Origin: an uncultured Streptococcus sp.
Lineage (GTDB): Bacteria > Bacillota > Bacilli > Lactobacillales > Streptococcaceae
Reading direction: 5' to 3'
Assembly: GCA_934229725.1 (NCBI GenBank)
Contig: CAKQDX010000011.1
Location: forward strand, 15,902 to 79,901
Length of the DNA stretch: 64,000 nt
Part shown: positions 32,482 to 41,563 of the stretch, in pieces
Position numbering within the stretch: the stretch's first letter is position 1
Layout of the letters: the number at the start of each line of letters is the position of its first letter
Program-made: the position numbers and the translations under genes
Notes under the pieces: model-generated
The model's database searches: none
What the model saw: only the letters and a program-made list of their open reading frames with translations
What the model was told of the DNA's origin: nothing

Positions 32482-33363
32482 ATGATTTCAGGAATTATTA
32501 ATCTAAAAAAAGAAGCTGGAATGACCAGTCACGATGCAGTATTTAAACTGCGTAAAATGTTACATGAAAAGAAAATCGGACACGGTGGAACCCTAGATCC
32601 TGATGTTACTGGTGTTCTTCCCATAGCAGTTGGAAAAGCTACCCGTGTCATTGAATACATGACTGAAGCTGGCAAGGTCTATGAGGGCGAAATTACCATT
32701 GGGTTTTCGACAACGACTGAAGATGCTAGCGGTGACGTCGTCCAAACGACACCTATAACAGAGCTGAATGAAGAATCTGTTGATAAAGCCATGGCTAGTT
32801 TTGAGGGCCAAATCACACAAATTCCACCTATGTACTCAGCAGTTAAAGTCAATGGGAAAAAACTTTATGAATATGCACGCGCCGACCAAGAAGTCGAACG
32901 TCCACAACGCCAAGTGACAATTACCGAGTTTGTTCGGACCTCACCTATTAAACTAGAAAACGGCACTGCAAGATTCACCTTCCGTGTTGCTTGTAGCAAA
33001 GGAACTTATGTCCGTACCTTATCTGTCGACTTAGGTGCTAAACTTGGTTATGCTAGCCACATGTCTGCTCTGCGTCGAACAGCTTCAGCAGGGTTAATGT
33101 TAGATTCGGCCCTAACCCTTTCACAAATTTCAGAAATGGTAGAAGCAGGGGACGAGTCTTTCTTACTCCCTATCGAATTTGGCGTTCAGGACCTGCCAGC
33201 CGTACAAGTCACCGAAGATGACGCCAAAGAAATCTCATTTGGTCGCTTTATTTCCTTAGAGAGCCAAGAACCTCTAGTAGCTGCCTTTTTGGGTGACAAG
33301 GTTCTAGCCATCATGGAAAAGCGACATCACGTCTATAAACCTAGAAAAGTATTATGTCAATGA
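32482..33363 (+). CDS. truB: tRNA pseudouridine(55) synthase
   Basis: The 293-aa protein has the TruB motifs GIINLKKEAGMTSHDAV, the catalytic aspartate in KIGHGGTLDPDVTGVLPIAVG, and CSKGTYVRTL. A PUA-like C-terminal domain follows. Makes pseudouridine 55 in tRNA. ribF overlaps its end by 10 nt, a classical truB-ribF pairing. No Shine-Dalgarno sequence is seen before the ATG. Confidence 0.96.
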   Translation: MISGIINLKKEAGMTSHDAVFKLRKMLHEKKIGHGGTLDPDVTGVLPIAVGKATRVIEYMTEAGKVYEGEITIGFSTTTEDASGDVVQTTPITELNEESVDKAMASFEGQITQIPPMYSAVKVNGKKLYEYARADQEVERPQRQVTITEFVRTSPIKLENGTARFTFRVACSKGTYVRTLSVDLGAKLGYASHMSALRRTASAGLMLDSALTLSQISEMVEAGDESFLLPIEFGVQDLPAVQVTEDDAKEISFGRFISLESQEPLVAAFLGDKVLAIMEKRHHVYKPRKVLCQ

Positions 33364-34280
33364 AAGTAACGTCTATTAACGATTATAAAGATATCCATCA
33401 AGAAAAGGAAACGGTTCTGGTCTTAGGATATTTCGATGCGCTTCATCGTGGTCACAAGGTTCTTTTTGATAAGGCACGACAGATAGCTGATGAGAAACAG
33501 CTTGAAGTAGCTGTCCTTACCTTTAACGAGAGTCCGCAACTGACATTCCAACGCTATACAGATGACCTCCTTCTTCATATCACTGCACCTCAGAGACGGT
33601 GTGATCTTTTTGAAGCTTACGGAACAGATCAGCTTTATTTAACTGACTTTAATAGTGATTTTGCTCGAACAAGTTCAGACGATTTCATTGCTCGTTATAT
33701 TAAGCGTTTGAAAGCTCAAGAGGTTGTTGTAGGCTTTGATTACAAGTTCGGACACCATCGAACAGATGCGGACTATTTAGCTCGAAATTTTTCTGGAAGA
33801 GTACACGTCATTGAAGAGCAAAAAAGTGATGGTGAAAAAATTTCATCAACTCGTGTTCGCCAGTTGATTAGAGAAGGTAAGGTTAAAGAGGCTAATGACC
33901 TCTTGGGACATGAATTCTCTACACGAGGTATTGTGGTTCACGGAGATGCGCGTGGACGCACTATTGGTTTTCCAACGGCCAATCTAGCCCCAATTGATAG
34001 AACCTTTTTGCCAGCTGATGGGGTTTACGTTGCTGACGTCGTCATTGATGGAAAACGCTATCGTTCTATGACCAGTTTGGGTAAAAATGTCACCTTTGGA
34101 GGGACGGAACTCCGTCTTGAAGCCAATATTTTTGATTTTGAAGGCGATATCTATGGAAAAACGATTGAGGTCTTCTGGCTAGAATATATCCGTGATATGG
34201 TTAAGTTTAATAGCATAGATGAACTTTGTGCACAATTGAATGCAGACAAAAAAATCGCAGAAAATTTTAAGAAAGCGTAG
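33354..34280 (+). CDS. ribF: Bifunctional riboflavin kinase / FAD synthetase
   Basis: The 308-aa protein joins an N-terminal nucleotidyltransferase (VLVLGYFDALHRGHKVLF, the GxFDxxHxGH site; KISSTRVRQLI) to a C-terminal riboflavin kinase domain (GRTIGFPTANLAP). Converts riboflavin to FMN and FAD. ATG at 33354 overlaps truB; an alternative in-frame ATG is 6 nt later. No good ribosome site, so coupled translation is likely. Confidence 0.95.
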   Translation: MSMKVTSINDYKDIHQEKETVLVLGYFDALHRGHKVLFDKARQIADEKQLEVAVLTFNESPQLTFQRYTDDLLLHITAPQRRCDLFEAYGTDQLYLTDFNSDFARTSSDDFIARYIKRLKAQEVVVGFDYKFGHHRTDADYLARNFSGRVHVIEEQKSDGEKISSTRVRQLIREGKVKEANDLLGHEFSTRGIVVHGDARGRTIGFPTANLAPIDRTFLPADGVYVADVVIDGKRYRSMTSLGKNVTFGGTELRLEANIFDFEGDIYGKTIEVFWLEYIRDMVKFNSIDELCAQLNADKKIAENFKKA

Positions 34281-34288
34281 CCAAAACT

Positions 34289-34307
34289 ATACAAATATTG
34301 TATAATG
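34289..34307 (+). promoter_or_regulatory. Operator-like 17-bp palindrome over the spx -10 box
   Basis: TATACAA-ATA-TTGTATA (34289-34305) is a perfect inverted repeat overlapping TATAAT (34302-34307). Such a site would block RNA polymerase if bound. Regulator unknown. Confidence 0.5.
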
Positions 34308-34339
34308 ATTAGGAATGTTAAAGTGAAAGGGGCGTTTGC

Positions 34340-34753
34340 ATGGTAACTTTATTTTTATCACCCAGCTGCACCAGCTGTAGGAAAGCAAGAGCCTGGTTGA
34401 CCAATCATGAAGTTGCTTTTAACGAACACAATATTATCACAAGCCCATTAACCCACGATGAGTTGATGAGGATTTTGTCTTATACAGAAAATGGTACAGA
34501 GGATATCATTTCAACCCGTTCAAAAGTCTTTCAAAAATTAAACATCGATGTAGATGATTTAACCATCAAGGAACTTATTCAATTGATTTCTGAATATCCA
34601 AATCTTCTTCGTCGACCTATCATTATGGATAACAAACGCATGCAAATTGGTTTTAATGAAGATGAAATTCGTGCCTTTTTGCCTCGTGACTATAGAAAGC
34701 AAGAACTACGTCAAGCGACCATTCGTGCTGAAATTGAGGGTAACAATGACTAA
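34340..34753 (+). CDS. spx: Spx/ArsC family transcriptional regulator
   Basis: The 137-aa thioredoxin-fold protein has the redox pair Cys10-Thr-Ser-Cys13 (LSPSCTSCRKARAWL) and ISTRSKVFQKL, LLRRPIIMDNKRMQIGFNEDEIRAFLPR, all typical of Spx. It binds the RNA polymerase alpha C-terminal domain and redirects transcription under thiol stress. Streptococci carry two paralogues (SpxA1/A2); I cannot tell which one this is. The UPF0223 gene overlaps its last bases. Confidence 0.92.
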   Translation: MVTLFLSPSCTSCRKARAWLTNHEVAFNEHNIITSPLTHDELMRILSYTENGTEDIISTRSKVFQKLNIDVDDLTIKELIQLISEYPNLLRRPIIMDNKRMQIGFNEDEIRAFLPRDYRKQELRQATIRAEIEGNND

Positions 34754-35027
34754 AGGAAATTATTCCTACCCACTCGATCCATCATGGAGCACTGAGGAAA
34801 TTACCACAGTGCTTCATTTTTTGAGTCAGGTAGAAAAAGCATATGAAAGCAAGGTTGATCGTGATCAGCTCTTACAAGCCTATAAGGCATTTAAGACTGT
34901 TGTCCCTGGTAAGGCACCTGAAAAGCAACTCGACAAGGCCTTTGAAGAAGCTAGCGGTTTTTCAACCTACCAAGCTATCAAAGCTGCCAAAGCACAAGAT
35001 AAAGGATTAATCTCACTTGGAAAATAA
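34746..35027 (+). CDS. UPF0223 family protein
   Basis: The 93-aa protein begins MTKGNYSYPLDPSWSTEEIT and contains YKAFKTVVPGKAPEKQLDKAFEEASGFSTYQAIK, the UPF0223 pattern. The frame is open upstream within spx, but ATG 34746 has GAGGG and fits the family length. It overlaps spx by 8 nt and the IMPase gene by 11 nt, so the three are one operon. Function unknown. Confidence 0.88.
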   Translation: MTKGNYSYPLDPSWSTEEITTVLHFLSQVEKAYESKVDRDQLLQAYKAFKTVVPGKAPEKQLDKAFEEASGFSTYQAIKAAKAQDKGLISLGK

Positions 35028-35784
35028 ATTGAGTTTCGCAAAAGAAATTATCAAAGAAGCTGGAGCTTTTATTAAAGACAGTTTGACAAAAACGATAACA
35101 GTCGAAGAGAAGACAGCCTTTGATGATTTAGTAACTAATATTGATAAGCAAACACAAGATTTACTCGTTGCTAGGATTCAATCTGCTTTCCCTACGGATC
35201 ATATTTTTGCAGAAGAAAATGGCCTGGTTCATGATATAAAAGATGGCAATGTCTGGGTTTTGGATCCTATTGATGGAACAGTCAATTTTATTGTTCAACA
35301 GGAAAATTTTTGTGTCATGATTGCTTACTACGAAGAAGGCCAAGGAAAATTCGGCCTCATTTATAACGTCATGGCTGACGAACTTTTCTATGGTGGTGGC
35401 CAATTCGATGTTTATTGTAATGACAAGTTGCTTCCAGTATATCAAGATCGTCCTTTAAATCGATGTCTAGTTGCTAGTAATGCAGCCATGTTTGCTAAAA
35501 ATTTTCATGGCCTCCAAAACTTTATTGATAAAACCTTGGGCGTACGTGTTTATGGTGGTGCCGGTTTAAGTATGTCAAAAGTCCTATCTGGTCAAATTTT
35601 AGCCTACTTTTCTGTCATTTACCCGTGGGACTATGCTGCAGCAAGTATTATGGGCGAAAAATTAGGTTATCAGCTTGAGACCATTAGCGGAGAGGCTCTT
35701 GATTACTCTAGTCGTCAGGCGGTAATGCTTGTTCCTAAAGCAAAGCTCAATGACATTAAAACCATTATGAGCTCTAAAGATTAA
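35017..35784 (+). CDS. Inositol monophosphatase family protein
   Basis: The 255-aa protein has the three metal motifs: EENG (about residue 67), WVLDPIDGTVNF (about residue 85) and PWDYAAASIM near the C-terminus. The family includes IMPase, SuhB and nucleotide phosphatases such as CysQ, so the substrate is unproven. The start is TTG at 35017, inside the UPF0223 stop region, with AAGGA upstream. Confidence 0.88.
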   Translation: MENKLSFAKEIIKEAGAFIKDSLTKTITVEEKTAFDDLVTNIDKQTQDLLVARIQSAFPTDHIFAEENGLVHDIKDGNVWVLDPIDGTVNFIVQQENFCVMIAYYEEGQGKFGLIYNVMADELFYGGGQFDVYCNDKLLPVYQDRPLNRCLVASNAAMFAKNFHGLQNFIDKTLGVRVYGGAGLSMSKVLSGQILAYFSVIYPWDYAAASIMGEKLGYQLETISGEALDYSSRQAVMLVPKAKLNDIKTIMSSKD

Positions 35785-35796
35785 TTGAATAAGTAT

Positions 35797-35843
35797 ACTG
35801 GACAAATCAGGACCATAAGTCCTCTTGGTTGGTCCAGTTTTTT
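35797..35843 (+). terminator. Terminator after spx-UPF0223-IMPase
   Basis: Outer stem ACTGGAC / GTCCAGT and inner stem AGGAC / GTCCT, followed by TTTTTT. Confidence 0.85.
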
Positions 35844-35858
35844 AATAGAAAGGAAACT

Positions 35859-37169
35859 ATGGAATTTCCATTAGATTTTATAGAAAAATACACTGACTTA
35901 TTGGGGAAAGAAGCGGATAACTTCTTCGCCTCTTTTGACCAGGAAGCCGTGTCTGCCTATCGCACAAATCCTCTTAAAAAGCAGCAGAAGGACTATCCTG
36001 ATGCTATTCCTGAAACACCTTGGGGCCATTACGGGAAAATTTCTGGGAAATCTTCTGACCATGCGACTGGTTTGGTCTATTCTCAGGAACCGGCAGCTCA
36101 AATGGTCGCTCAAGTGGCAGCTCCAGCCAAGGGAAGTCGTGTCTTAGATTTAGCAGCTGCTCCAGGCGGAAAGTCTACTCATCTTCTAAGCTATCTAGAC
36201 AATACAGGACTGCTCGTTAGCAATGAAATCAATCCCAAACGTAGTAAGATTTTGGTTGAAAATATTGAACGTTTTGGAGCTAGAAATGTTGTGGTGACTA
36301 ATACGTCAGCCGATAAACTAGCCAAAGTTTTCAAAAATTACTTTGATACGATTGTCTTTGATGGACCATGTTCTGGAGAAGGAATGTTCCGCAAAGACCC
36401 TGATGCAATCCAATATTGGCATAAGGACTATCCGAGTGAGCTAGCACAATTGCAGAAGGACATCTTAACAGATGGTTTGAAGATGCTTGCCCCAGGTGGA
36501 CAATTAATCTACTCGACTTGTACCTGGTCACCTGAGGAGAATGAAGGTGTTGTCTCTTGGATTTTAGAGAATTACCCTGACCTCGAATTGGTGCCAATCC
36601 CTAAATTGAATGGCATGAGCCAAGGTATTGATTTTCCAGAAACAGCTCGTATGTATCCCCATCATTTTAAGGGGGAAGGGCAATTTGTGGCAAAATTTCA
36701 AGATCAGCGCCTAACCGAGCAAAAGCGTATCAAAGAAGGGAAATCTAACCTCAATAAGGAGCAGAAGCAACTTTGGGAAGATTTTGCTAAAAAGCACCTT
36801 AAAACACATTTAGATGGTTTAGTTCAGGTTTTTGGAGATAATCTTTACTTACTTCCTAATGGTCTTCCAGATCTTTCCAAAGTGAAAATCGCTCGTAACG
36901 GATTGCATCTAGGTATCTTCAAGAAAAAACGTTTCGAACCAAGCTTTGCACTCGGAATGGCATTAACCTCTGAAGAAGTTGTTTCAAGTCTATCCCTCAA
37001 TCAAGAGCAGTTTGCCCAGTATGTTTCAGGCAATGTGGTTACTTTAGACCAAGCCCTTCCTAACGGTTGGTATCAATTATTGGTTAACGGTAATGGGTTT
37101 GGATTTGCCAAAGTCGTCGGAAATACCGTAAAAAACTACTATCCCAAGGGGTTGAGATACCATATCTGA
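35859..37169 (+). CDS. RsmF/YebU-type rRNA m5C methyltransferase (NOL1/NOP2/Sun family)
   Basis: The 436-aa protein has SAM motif LDLAAAPGGKSTHLL (about residue 100), the PCSG cysteine motif in FDGPCSGEGMFRKDP and the second catalytic cysteine in IYSTCTWSPEENE. The C-terminal half carries an RsmF-like PUA-type extension. Methylates cytosine 5 in 16S rRNA. Start ATG 35859 (MEFPLDF) after AGAAAGGA; an in-frame TTG at 35829 lies in the preceding terminator and is rejected. Confidence 0.92.
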   Translation: MEFPLDFIEKYTDLLGKEADNFFASFDQEAVSAYRTNPLKKQQKDYPDAIPETPWGHYGKISGKSSDHATGLVYSQEPAAQMVAQVAAPAKGSRVLDLAAAPGGKSTHLLSYLDNTGLLVSNEINPKRSKILVENIERFGARNVVVTNTSADKLAKVFKNYFDTIVFDGPCSGEGMFRKDPDAIQYWHKDYPSELAQLQKDILTDGLKMLAPGGQLIYSTCTWSPEENEGVVSWILENYPDLELVPIPKLNGMSQGIDFPETARMYPHHFKGEGQFVAKFQDQRLTEQKRIKEGKSNLNKEQKQLWEDFAKKHLKTHLDGLVQVFGDNLYLLPNGLPDLSKVKIARNGLHLGIFKKKRFEPSFALGMALTSEEVVSSLSLNQEQFAQYVSGNVVTLDQALPNGWYQLLVNGNGFGFAKVVGNTVKNYYPKGLRYHI

Positions 37170-37212
37170 CAACCTGTAATCAAAGTTTAATGTGACTTAA
37201 TCATCCCATCCT

Positions 37213-37221
37213 TGGTATAAT
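37213..37221 (+). promoter_or_regulatory. Promoter of the pst operon
   Basis: TGGTATAAT, an extended -10, 66 nt before pstS. TTTAATGTGACTTAATC lies just upstream in the activator position and may be a PhoP site, but this is not certain. Confidence 0.5.
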
Positions 37222-37287
37222 TAAAGAGATGTCTTTTAGAAGCCTATATATTACGCTATTTTGTTACAAAAATGTCGGAGGACAAAA

Positions 37288-38163
37288 ATGAAAAAAACAA
37301 AAGTCCTTGCAGTGATTTTATCACTAGCAATGGCCACACTAGTCTTAACTGGCTGTGCCTCTTGGATTGACCGTGGTCAGTCCATTACAGCAGTTGGGTC
37401 TACGGCTCTTCAACCTTTAGTGGAAGCAGCAGCAGATGGTTTCGCTGAAAAGAGCCCTGAAAAAATTGTTAATGTCCAAGGGGGTGGTTCTGGTACAGGA
37501 CTTTCACAAGTTCAATCAGGAGCTGTCCAAATCGGTAACAGCGATCTCTTTGCTGAGGAAAAATCTGGAATAGATGCTAGTAAGCTTGTTGACTTTCAAG
37601 TTGCTGTTGCAGGTATTGCTGTTATTACCAATAAAGAAGTTTCTGTTGACAACCTAACAACAGAGCAACTTCGCAAAATCTTCACAGGCGAAATTACAAA
37701 CTGGAAACAACTCGGCGGACAAGATTTGGACATTACCATCATCAACCGTGCAGCAAGTTCAGGATCACGTGCTACTTTTGATGCTGTCGTCATGGATGGG
37801 AAATCTCCTATTCGCACACAAGAGCAAGATTCTAACGGAATGGTTAAGTCAATTGTGGCTCAAACGCCTGGAGCAATCTCTTACTTATCATTTGCTTACC
37901 TTGATGACTCTGTTAAAACATTGAAGCTTAATGGGTTTGAACCAAAGGCTGAAAATGTTGCGACTAATGATTGGCCAATTTGGTCTTACGAACATATGTA
38001 TACTAAAGGTAAGCCCAATGGTTATACGAAACAATTCCTAGACTATATGATGAGCGATGAGGTTCAAGAAAACGTCGTTTCAAAAATGGGTTACATTTCC
38101 ATCCATAGTATGAAAGTAACGAAGGATGCTGATGGTAAAGTCACAAAGAAGAGTGAGGAGTAA
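37288..38163 (+). CDS. pstS: Phosphate ABC transporter, phosphate-binding lipoprotein
   Basis: The 291-aa protein has a lipoprotein signal (lipobox LTGC near residue 24), then ITAVGSTALQPLVEAAADGF and the phosphate-site GGGSGTGLSQVQSG, and NRAASSGSRATFD, typical of PstS. ATG 37288 has GGAGGAC; a TTG-started extension at 37261 is rejected. First gene of pstS-pstC-pstA-pstB1-pstB2-phoU, all closely spaced on plus. Confidence 0.95.
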   Translation: MKKTKVLAVILSLAMATLVLTGCASWIDRGQSITAVGSTALQPLVEAAADGFAEKSPEKIVNVQGGGSGTGLSQVQSGAVQIGNSDLFAEEKSGIDASKLVDFQVAVAGIAVITNKEVSVDNLTTEQLRKIFTGEITNWKQLGGQDLDITIINRAASSGSRATFDAVVMDGKSPIRTQEQDSNGMVKSIVAQTPGAISYLSFAYLDDSVKTLKLNGFEPKAENVATNDWPIWSYEHMYTKGKPNGYTKQFLDYMMSDEVQENVVSKMGYISIHSMKVTKDADGKVTKKSEE

Positions 38164-38165
38164 GC

Positions 38166-39080
38166 ATGAAAAATGAAGATTTGGTGAAGCAGTTAACATC
38201 ACCCTCGAAAAATTCACGCCTCGAAAAATTTGGTAAAACAATCACTTTTCTTTGCCTAGCTTTGATTGTTTTCATTGTCGCAATGATTTTACTATTCGTA
38301 GCCCAAAAAGGACTAGCTACTTTCTTTGTCAATAAGGTTAGTTTGATTGAGTTCCTTTTTAGTGGAGATTGGTCACCATCTGAGGGCAAGTTTGGGGCAC
38401 TTCCAATGATTTTGGGCTCATTCGTGGTTACCTTACTTTCAGCCTTAGTAGCAACGCCATTTGCCATTGGAGCAGCCATCTTTATGACTGAAATTTCTCC
38501 TAAGGGGGCTAAATTCCTGCAACCTGCTATTGAACTTTTGGTTGGGATTCCATCTGTTGTATACGGATTCATTGGTCTCCAAGTCGTGGTCCCATTTGTT
38601 CGTTTCATTTTTGGTGGTACAGGATTTGGTATCCTTTCAGGTACCTTTGTCTTGTTCGTCATGATTTTACCAACCGTAACCTTTATGACGACAGATACGC
38701 TTCGTGCGGTGCCACGTCATTATCGTGAAGCCAGTCTTGCCATGGGAGCTACTCGCTGGCAAACCATTTGGCGTGTGACGCTTAATGCGGCTAAACCGGG
38801 TATTTTCACGGCCGTTATCTTTGGTATGGCCCGTGCCTTCGGTGAGGCTCTTGCCATCCAGATGGTCGTCGGAAATTCTGCTGTGGTTCCAACTTCTTTA
38901 ACGACACCAGCAGCAACCTTGACTTCCGTATTGACCATGGGTATCGGGAACACTGTTATGGGCACAGTTTCAAACAATGTCCTTTGGTCACTTGCCCTGG
39001 TACTCTTATTAATGAGCCTTGGTTTCAATATGTTGGTTAAATTCATTACCCGTGAAAGAAAGAGAAATTATGAACGCTAA
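38166..39080 (+). CDS. pstC: Phosphate ABC transporter permease PstC
   Basis: The 304-aa protein has about six membrane helices and the permease loop YREASLAMGATRWQTIWRV (about residue 189), the EAA motif for PstB docking. Starts 2 nt after pstS. Confidence 0.94.
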   Translation: MKNEDLVKQLTSPSKNSRLEKFGKTITFLCLALIVFIVAMILLFVAQKGLATFFVNKVSLIEFLFSGDWSPSEGKFGALPMILGSFVVTLLSALVATPFAIGAAIFMTEISPKGAKFLQPAIELLVGIPSVVYGFIGLQVVVPFVRFIFGGTGFGILSGTFVLFVMILPTVTFMTTDTLRAVPRHYREASLAMGATRWQTIWRVTLNAAKPGIFTAVIFGMARAFGEALAIQMVVGNSAVVPTSLTTPAATLTSVLTMGIGNTVMGTVSNNVLWSLALVLLLMSLGFNMLVKFITRERKRNYER

Positions 39081-39954
39081 AAAAATTGATAAAATTGCCA
39101 TCGGTACACTCTATGTGATTGCTGGCATTATTGTAACAATACTAGCAGCCTTGATTCTCTATATCTTGGTCCGTGGGTTACCACACATTAGCTGGTCATT
39201 CTTGACAAGTCGATCATCGTCCTACAAAGCCGGAGGAGGAATTGGTGTTCAACTCTACAATTCATTCTTTCTTTTAGTGATTACCTTGATTATTTCTGTC
39301 CCTCTTTCAATGGGAGCAGGTATTTATCTTTCCGAATACGCTAAAAAAGGAAGACTCACAAACTTTGTAAGGACCTGTATTGAGATTCTGTCATCACTAC
39401 CATCAGTAGTAGTTGGACTTTTTGGTTATTTGATTTTCGTTGTCCAATTTCAGTATGGTTTTTCAATTCTATCAGGTGCCTTGGCACTTACCGTTTTTAA
39501 CCTACCACAAATGACACGCACTGTTGAAGATAGTTTAAGAACGGTTCACCATACCCAGCGTGAGGCAGGACTTGCTTTAGGCTTGTCTCGCTGGGAAACC
39601 ATCTGTTATGTTGTCGTACCTGAGGCCTTACCAGGAATTGTAACTGGGATTGTACTTGCATCTGGCCGTATTTTTGGGGAAGCAGCAGCACTTATTTACA
39701 CAGCTGGTCAATCAGCACCGGCCCTTAACTGGGGTGACTGGAATCCACTTTCTATCTCTAGTCCGATTTCAATCTTCCGCCAAGCTGAGACGCTTGCTGT
39801 TCACATCTGGAAAGTCAATTCTGAAGGAACGACACCTGATGCCACTGCTGTATCAGCTGGTTCAGCAGCAGTACTCTTGATTTTCATCTTGATTTTCAAC
39901 TTTGGTGCACGTCGTTTAGGGGCCTACCTCCACAAGAAATTAACATCCGCTTAA
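39070..39954 (+). CDS. pstA: Phosphate ABC transporter permease PstA
   Basis: The 294-aa protein has six membrane helices and EAA loop QREAGLALGLSRWETICYVV. ATG at 39070 (MNAKKIDK) overlaps the pstC stop by 11 nt; the frame is open up to 39019, inside pstC, but that extension is unlikely. Confidence 0.94.
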   Translation: MNAKKIDKIAIGTLYVIAGIIVTILAALILYILVRGLPHISWSFLTSRSSSYKAGGGIGVQLYNSFFLLVITLIISVPLSMGAGIYLSEYAKKGRLTNFVRTCIEILSSLPSVVVGLFGYLIFVVQFQYGFSILSGALALTVFNLPQMTRTVEDSLRTVHHTQREAGLALGLSRWETICYVVVPEALPGIVTGIVLASGRIFGEAAALIYTAGQSAPALNWGDWNPLSISSPISIFRQAETLAVHIWKVNSEGTTPDATAVSAGSAAVLLIFILIFNFGARRLGAYLHKKLTSA

Positions 39955-39964
39955 AGGAGTTACC

Positions 39965-40768
39965 ATGACTAAATACAATTGGGATGAGCGTCATATTATC
40001 ACCTTCCCAGAGAAGGAGCTCGCTCTTGAAACCAAGAACTTACATGTCTACTATGGCCAAAAAGAAGCCATCAAAGGTATTGATATGAAGTTCGAAAAAA
40101 ATAAAATTACGGCTTTGATTGGGCCTTCGGGATGTGGAAAATCAACCTTCCTTCGTAGCTTAAACCGTATGAATGATACTATTGATATTGCCAAGGTCAC
40201 TGGACAAATTCTTTATGAAGGCGTCGATGTTAATGCTAGTAATATCAATGTTTATGAAATGCGCAAACACATTGGCATGGTCTTCCAGCGTCCTAATCCT
40301 TTTGCTAAGTCTATTTATAAAAATATTACCTTTGCCCACGAACGTAAAGGGGTGAGAGACAAACAAACCTTGGATGAGATTGTTGAAACCTCACTTAAGC
40401 AGGCTGGACTTTGGGAACAGGTAAAAGATGATCTTCATAAATCAGCCTTTACCCTCTCAGGCGGTCAGCAGCAACGTCTTTGCATTGCAAGGGCCATTGC
40501 TGTCAAACCACGTATCCTTCTCATGGATGAACCTGCCGCTTCACTGGACCCTGTTGCCACGATGCAACTAGAAGAAACCATGTTTGAACTCAAAGAAAAC
40601 TACTCTATTATCATCGTAACGCACAATATGCAACAAGCAGCGCGTGCTAGTGATTATACGGCTTTCTTCTACCTGGGTGACCTCATCGAATACGACAAAA
40701 CTAAGAAAATCTTCCAAGATGCTGCCCTACAGTCAACCAGTGACTATGTCTCAGGACGCTTTGGATAG
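39965..40768 (+). CDS. pstB1: Phosphate ABC transporter ATPase, first copy
   Basis: The 267-aa ATPase has Walker A GPSGCGKST, signature LSGGQQQR and Walker B ILLMDEPAASLDP. The usual TSALDP is replaced by AASLDP. It has an N-terminal extension of about 20 residues relative to the second copy. Two tandem pstB genes are normal in streptococci. AAAGGAG precedes the start. Confidence 0.95.
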   Translation: MTKYNWDERHIITFPEKELALETKNLHVYYGQKEAIKGIDMKFEKNKITALIGPSGCGKSTFLRSLNRMNDTIDIAKVTGQILYEGVDVNASNINVYEMRKHIGMVFQRPNPFAKSIYKNITFAHERKGVRDKQTLDEIVETSLKQAGLWEQVKDDLHKSAFTLSGGQQQRLCIARAIAVKPRILLMDEPAASLDPVATMQLEETMFELKENYSIIIVTHNMQQAARASDYTAFFYLGDLIEYDKTKKIFQDAALQSTSDYVSGRFG

Positions 40769-40780
40769 AAAGGAGCATCT

Positions 40781-41539
40781 ATGACTGAACCAATCATTTC
40801 CATCAATGATTTATCGGTGTATTTCAATAAGAAAAAAGCCCTTAATAACGTGACCATGGATTTCTATCCAAATGAAATCACAGCCCTAATCGGACCTTCA
40901 GGATCAGGAAAATCAACCTTGCTCCGGTCTATCAACCGAATGGGAGATTTAAACCCTGAGTGGACGCTTACTGGAGCAGTATCTTACAATGGTCATAATG
41001 TCTATAGTCCTAGAACGGACACTGTTGAGCTACGTAAGCAAATTGGTATGGTCTTTCAACAACCTAATCCCTTCCCCATGTCTATCTATGAAAATGTGGT
41101 TTATGGCCTTCGTATCAATGGTATCAAAGACAAAGCAGTCCTTGATAAAGCAGTCGAAGAATCTCTAAAAGGCGCTTCAATATGGGAAGAAGTAAAAGAC
41201 CGTCTCCACGACTCAGCTCTCGGCCTTTCAGGAGGACAACAACAACGTATCTGTATCGCAAGGGTTCTTGCGACATCACCAAAGGTTATCCTACTTGATG
41301 AACCAACATCAGCTTTGGACCCTATCTCGGCAGGAAAAATCGAAGAAACCCTCTATAACCTTAAAGATCAGTACACTTTGTTGCTTGTTACTCGTTCTAT
41401 GCAACAAGCTAGTCGTATCTCCCAACGAACAGGATTTTTCCTTGATGGACAACTCATTGAATATTCATCTACTAAGCATATGTTCCTTAATCCAAAACAC
41501 AAAGAAACAGAAGATTATATTACCGGTAAGTTCGGTTAA
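40781..41539 (+). CDS. pstB2: Phosphate ABC transporter ATPase, second copy
   Basis: The 252-aa ATPase has Walker A GPSGSGKST, LSGGQQQR and Walker B VILLDEPTSALDP. The switch-histidine position reads LLLVTRSMQQ, where the first copy has IIIVTHNMQQ: the H-loop histidine is replaced by Arg. Thus the second site may be catalytically degenerate, with pstB1 as the active subunit. Confidence 0.95.
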   Translation: MTEPIISINDLSVYFNKKKALNNVTMDFYPNEITALIGPSGSGKSTLLRSINRMGDLNPEWTLTGAVSYNGHNVYSPRTDTVELRKQIGMVFQQPNPFPMSIYENVVYGLRINGIKDKAVLDKAVEESLKGASIWEEVKDRLHDSALGLSGGQQQRICIARVLATSPKVILLDEPTSALDPISAGKIEETLYNLKDQYTLLLVTRSMQQASRISQRTGFFLDGQLIEYSSTKHMFLNPKHKETEDYITGKFG

Positions 41540-41563
41540 GAAAGGACGGATTCATTACCAATT

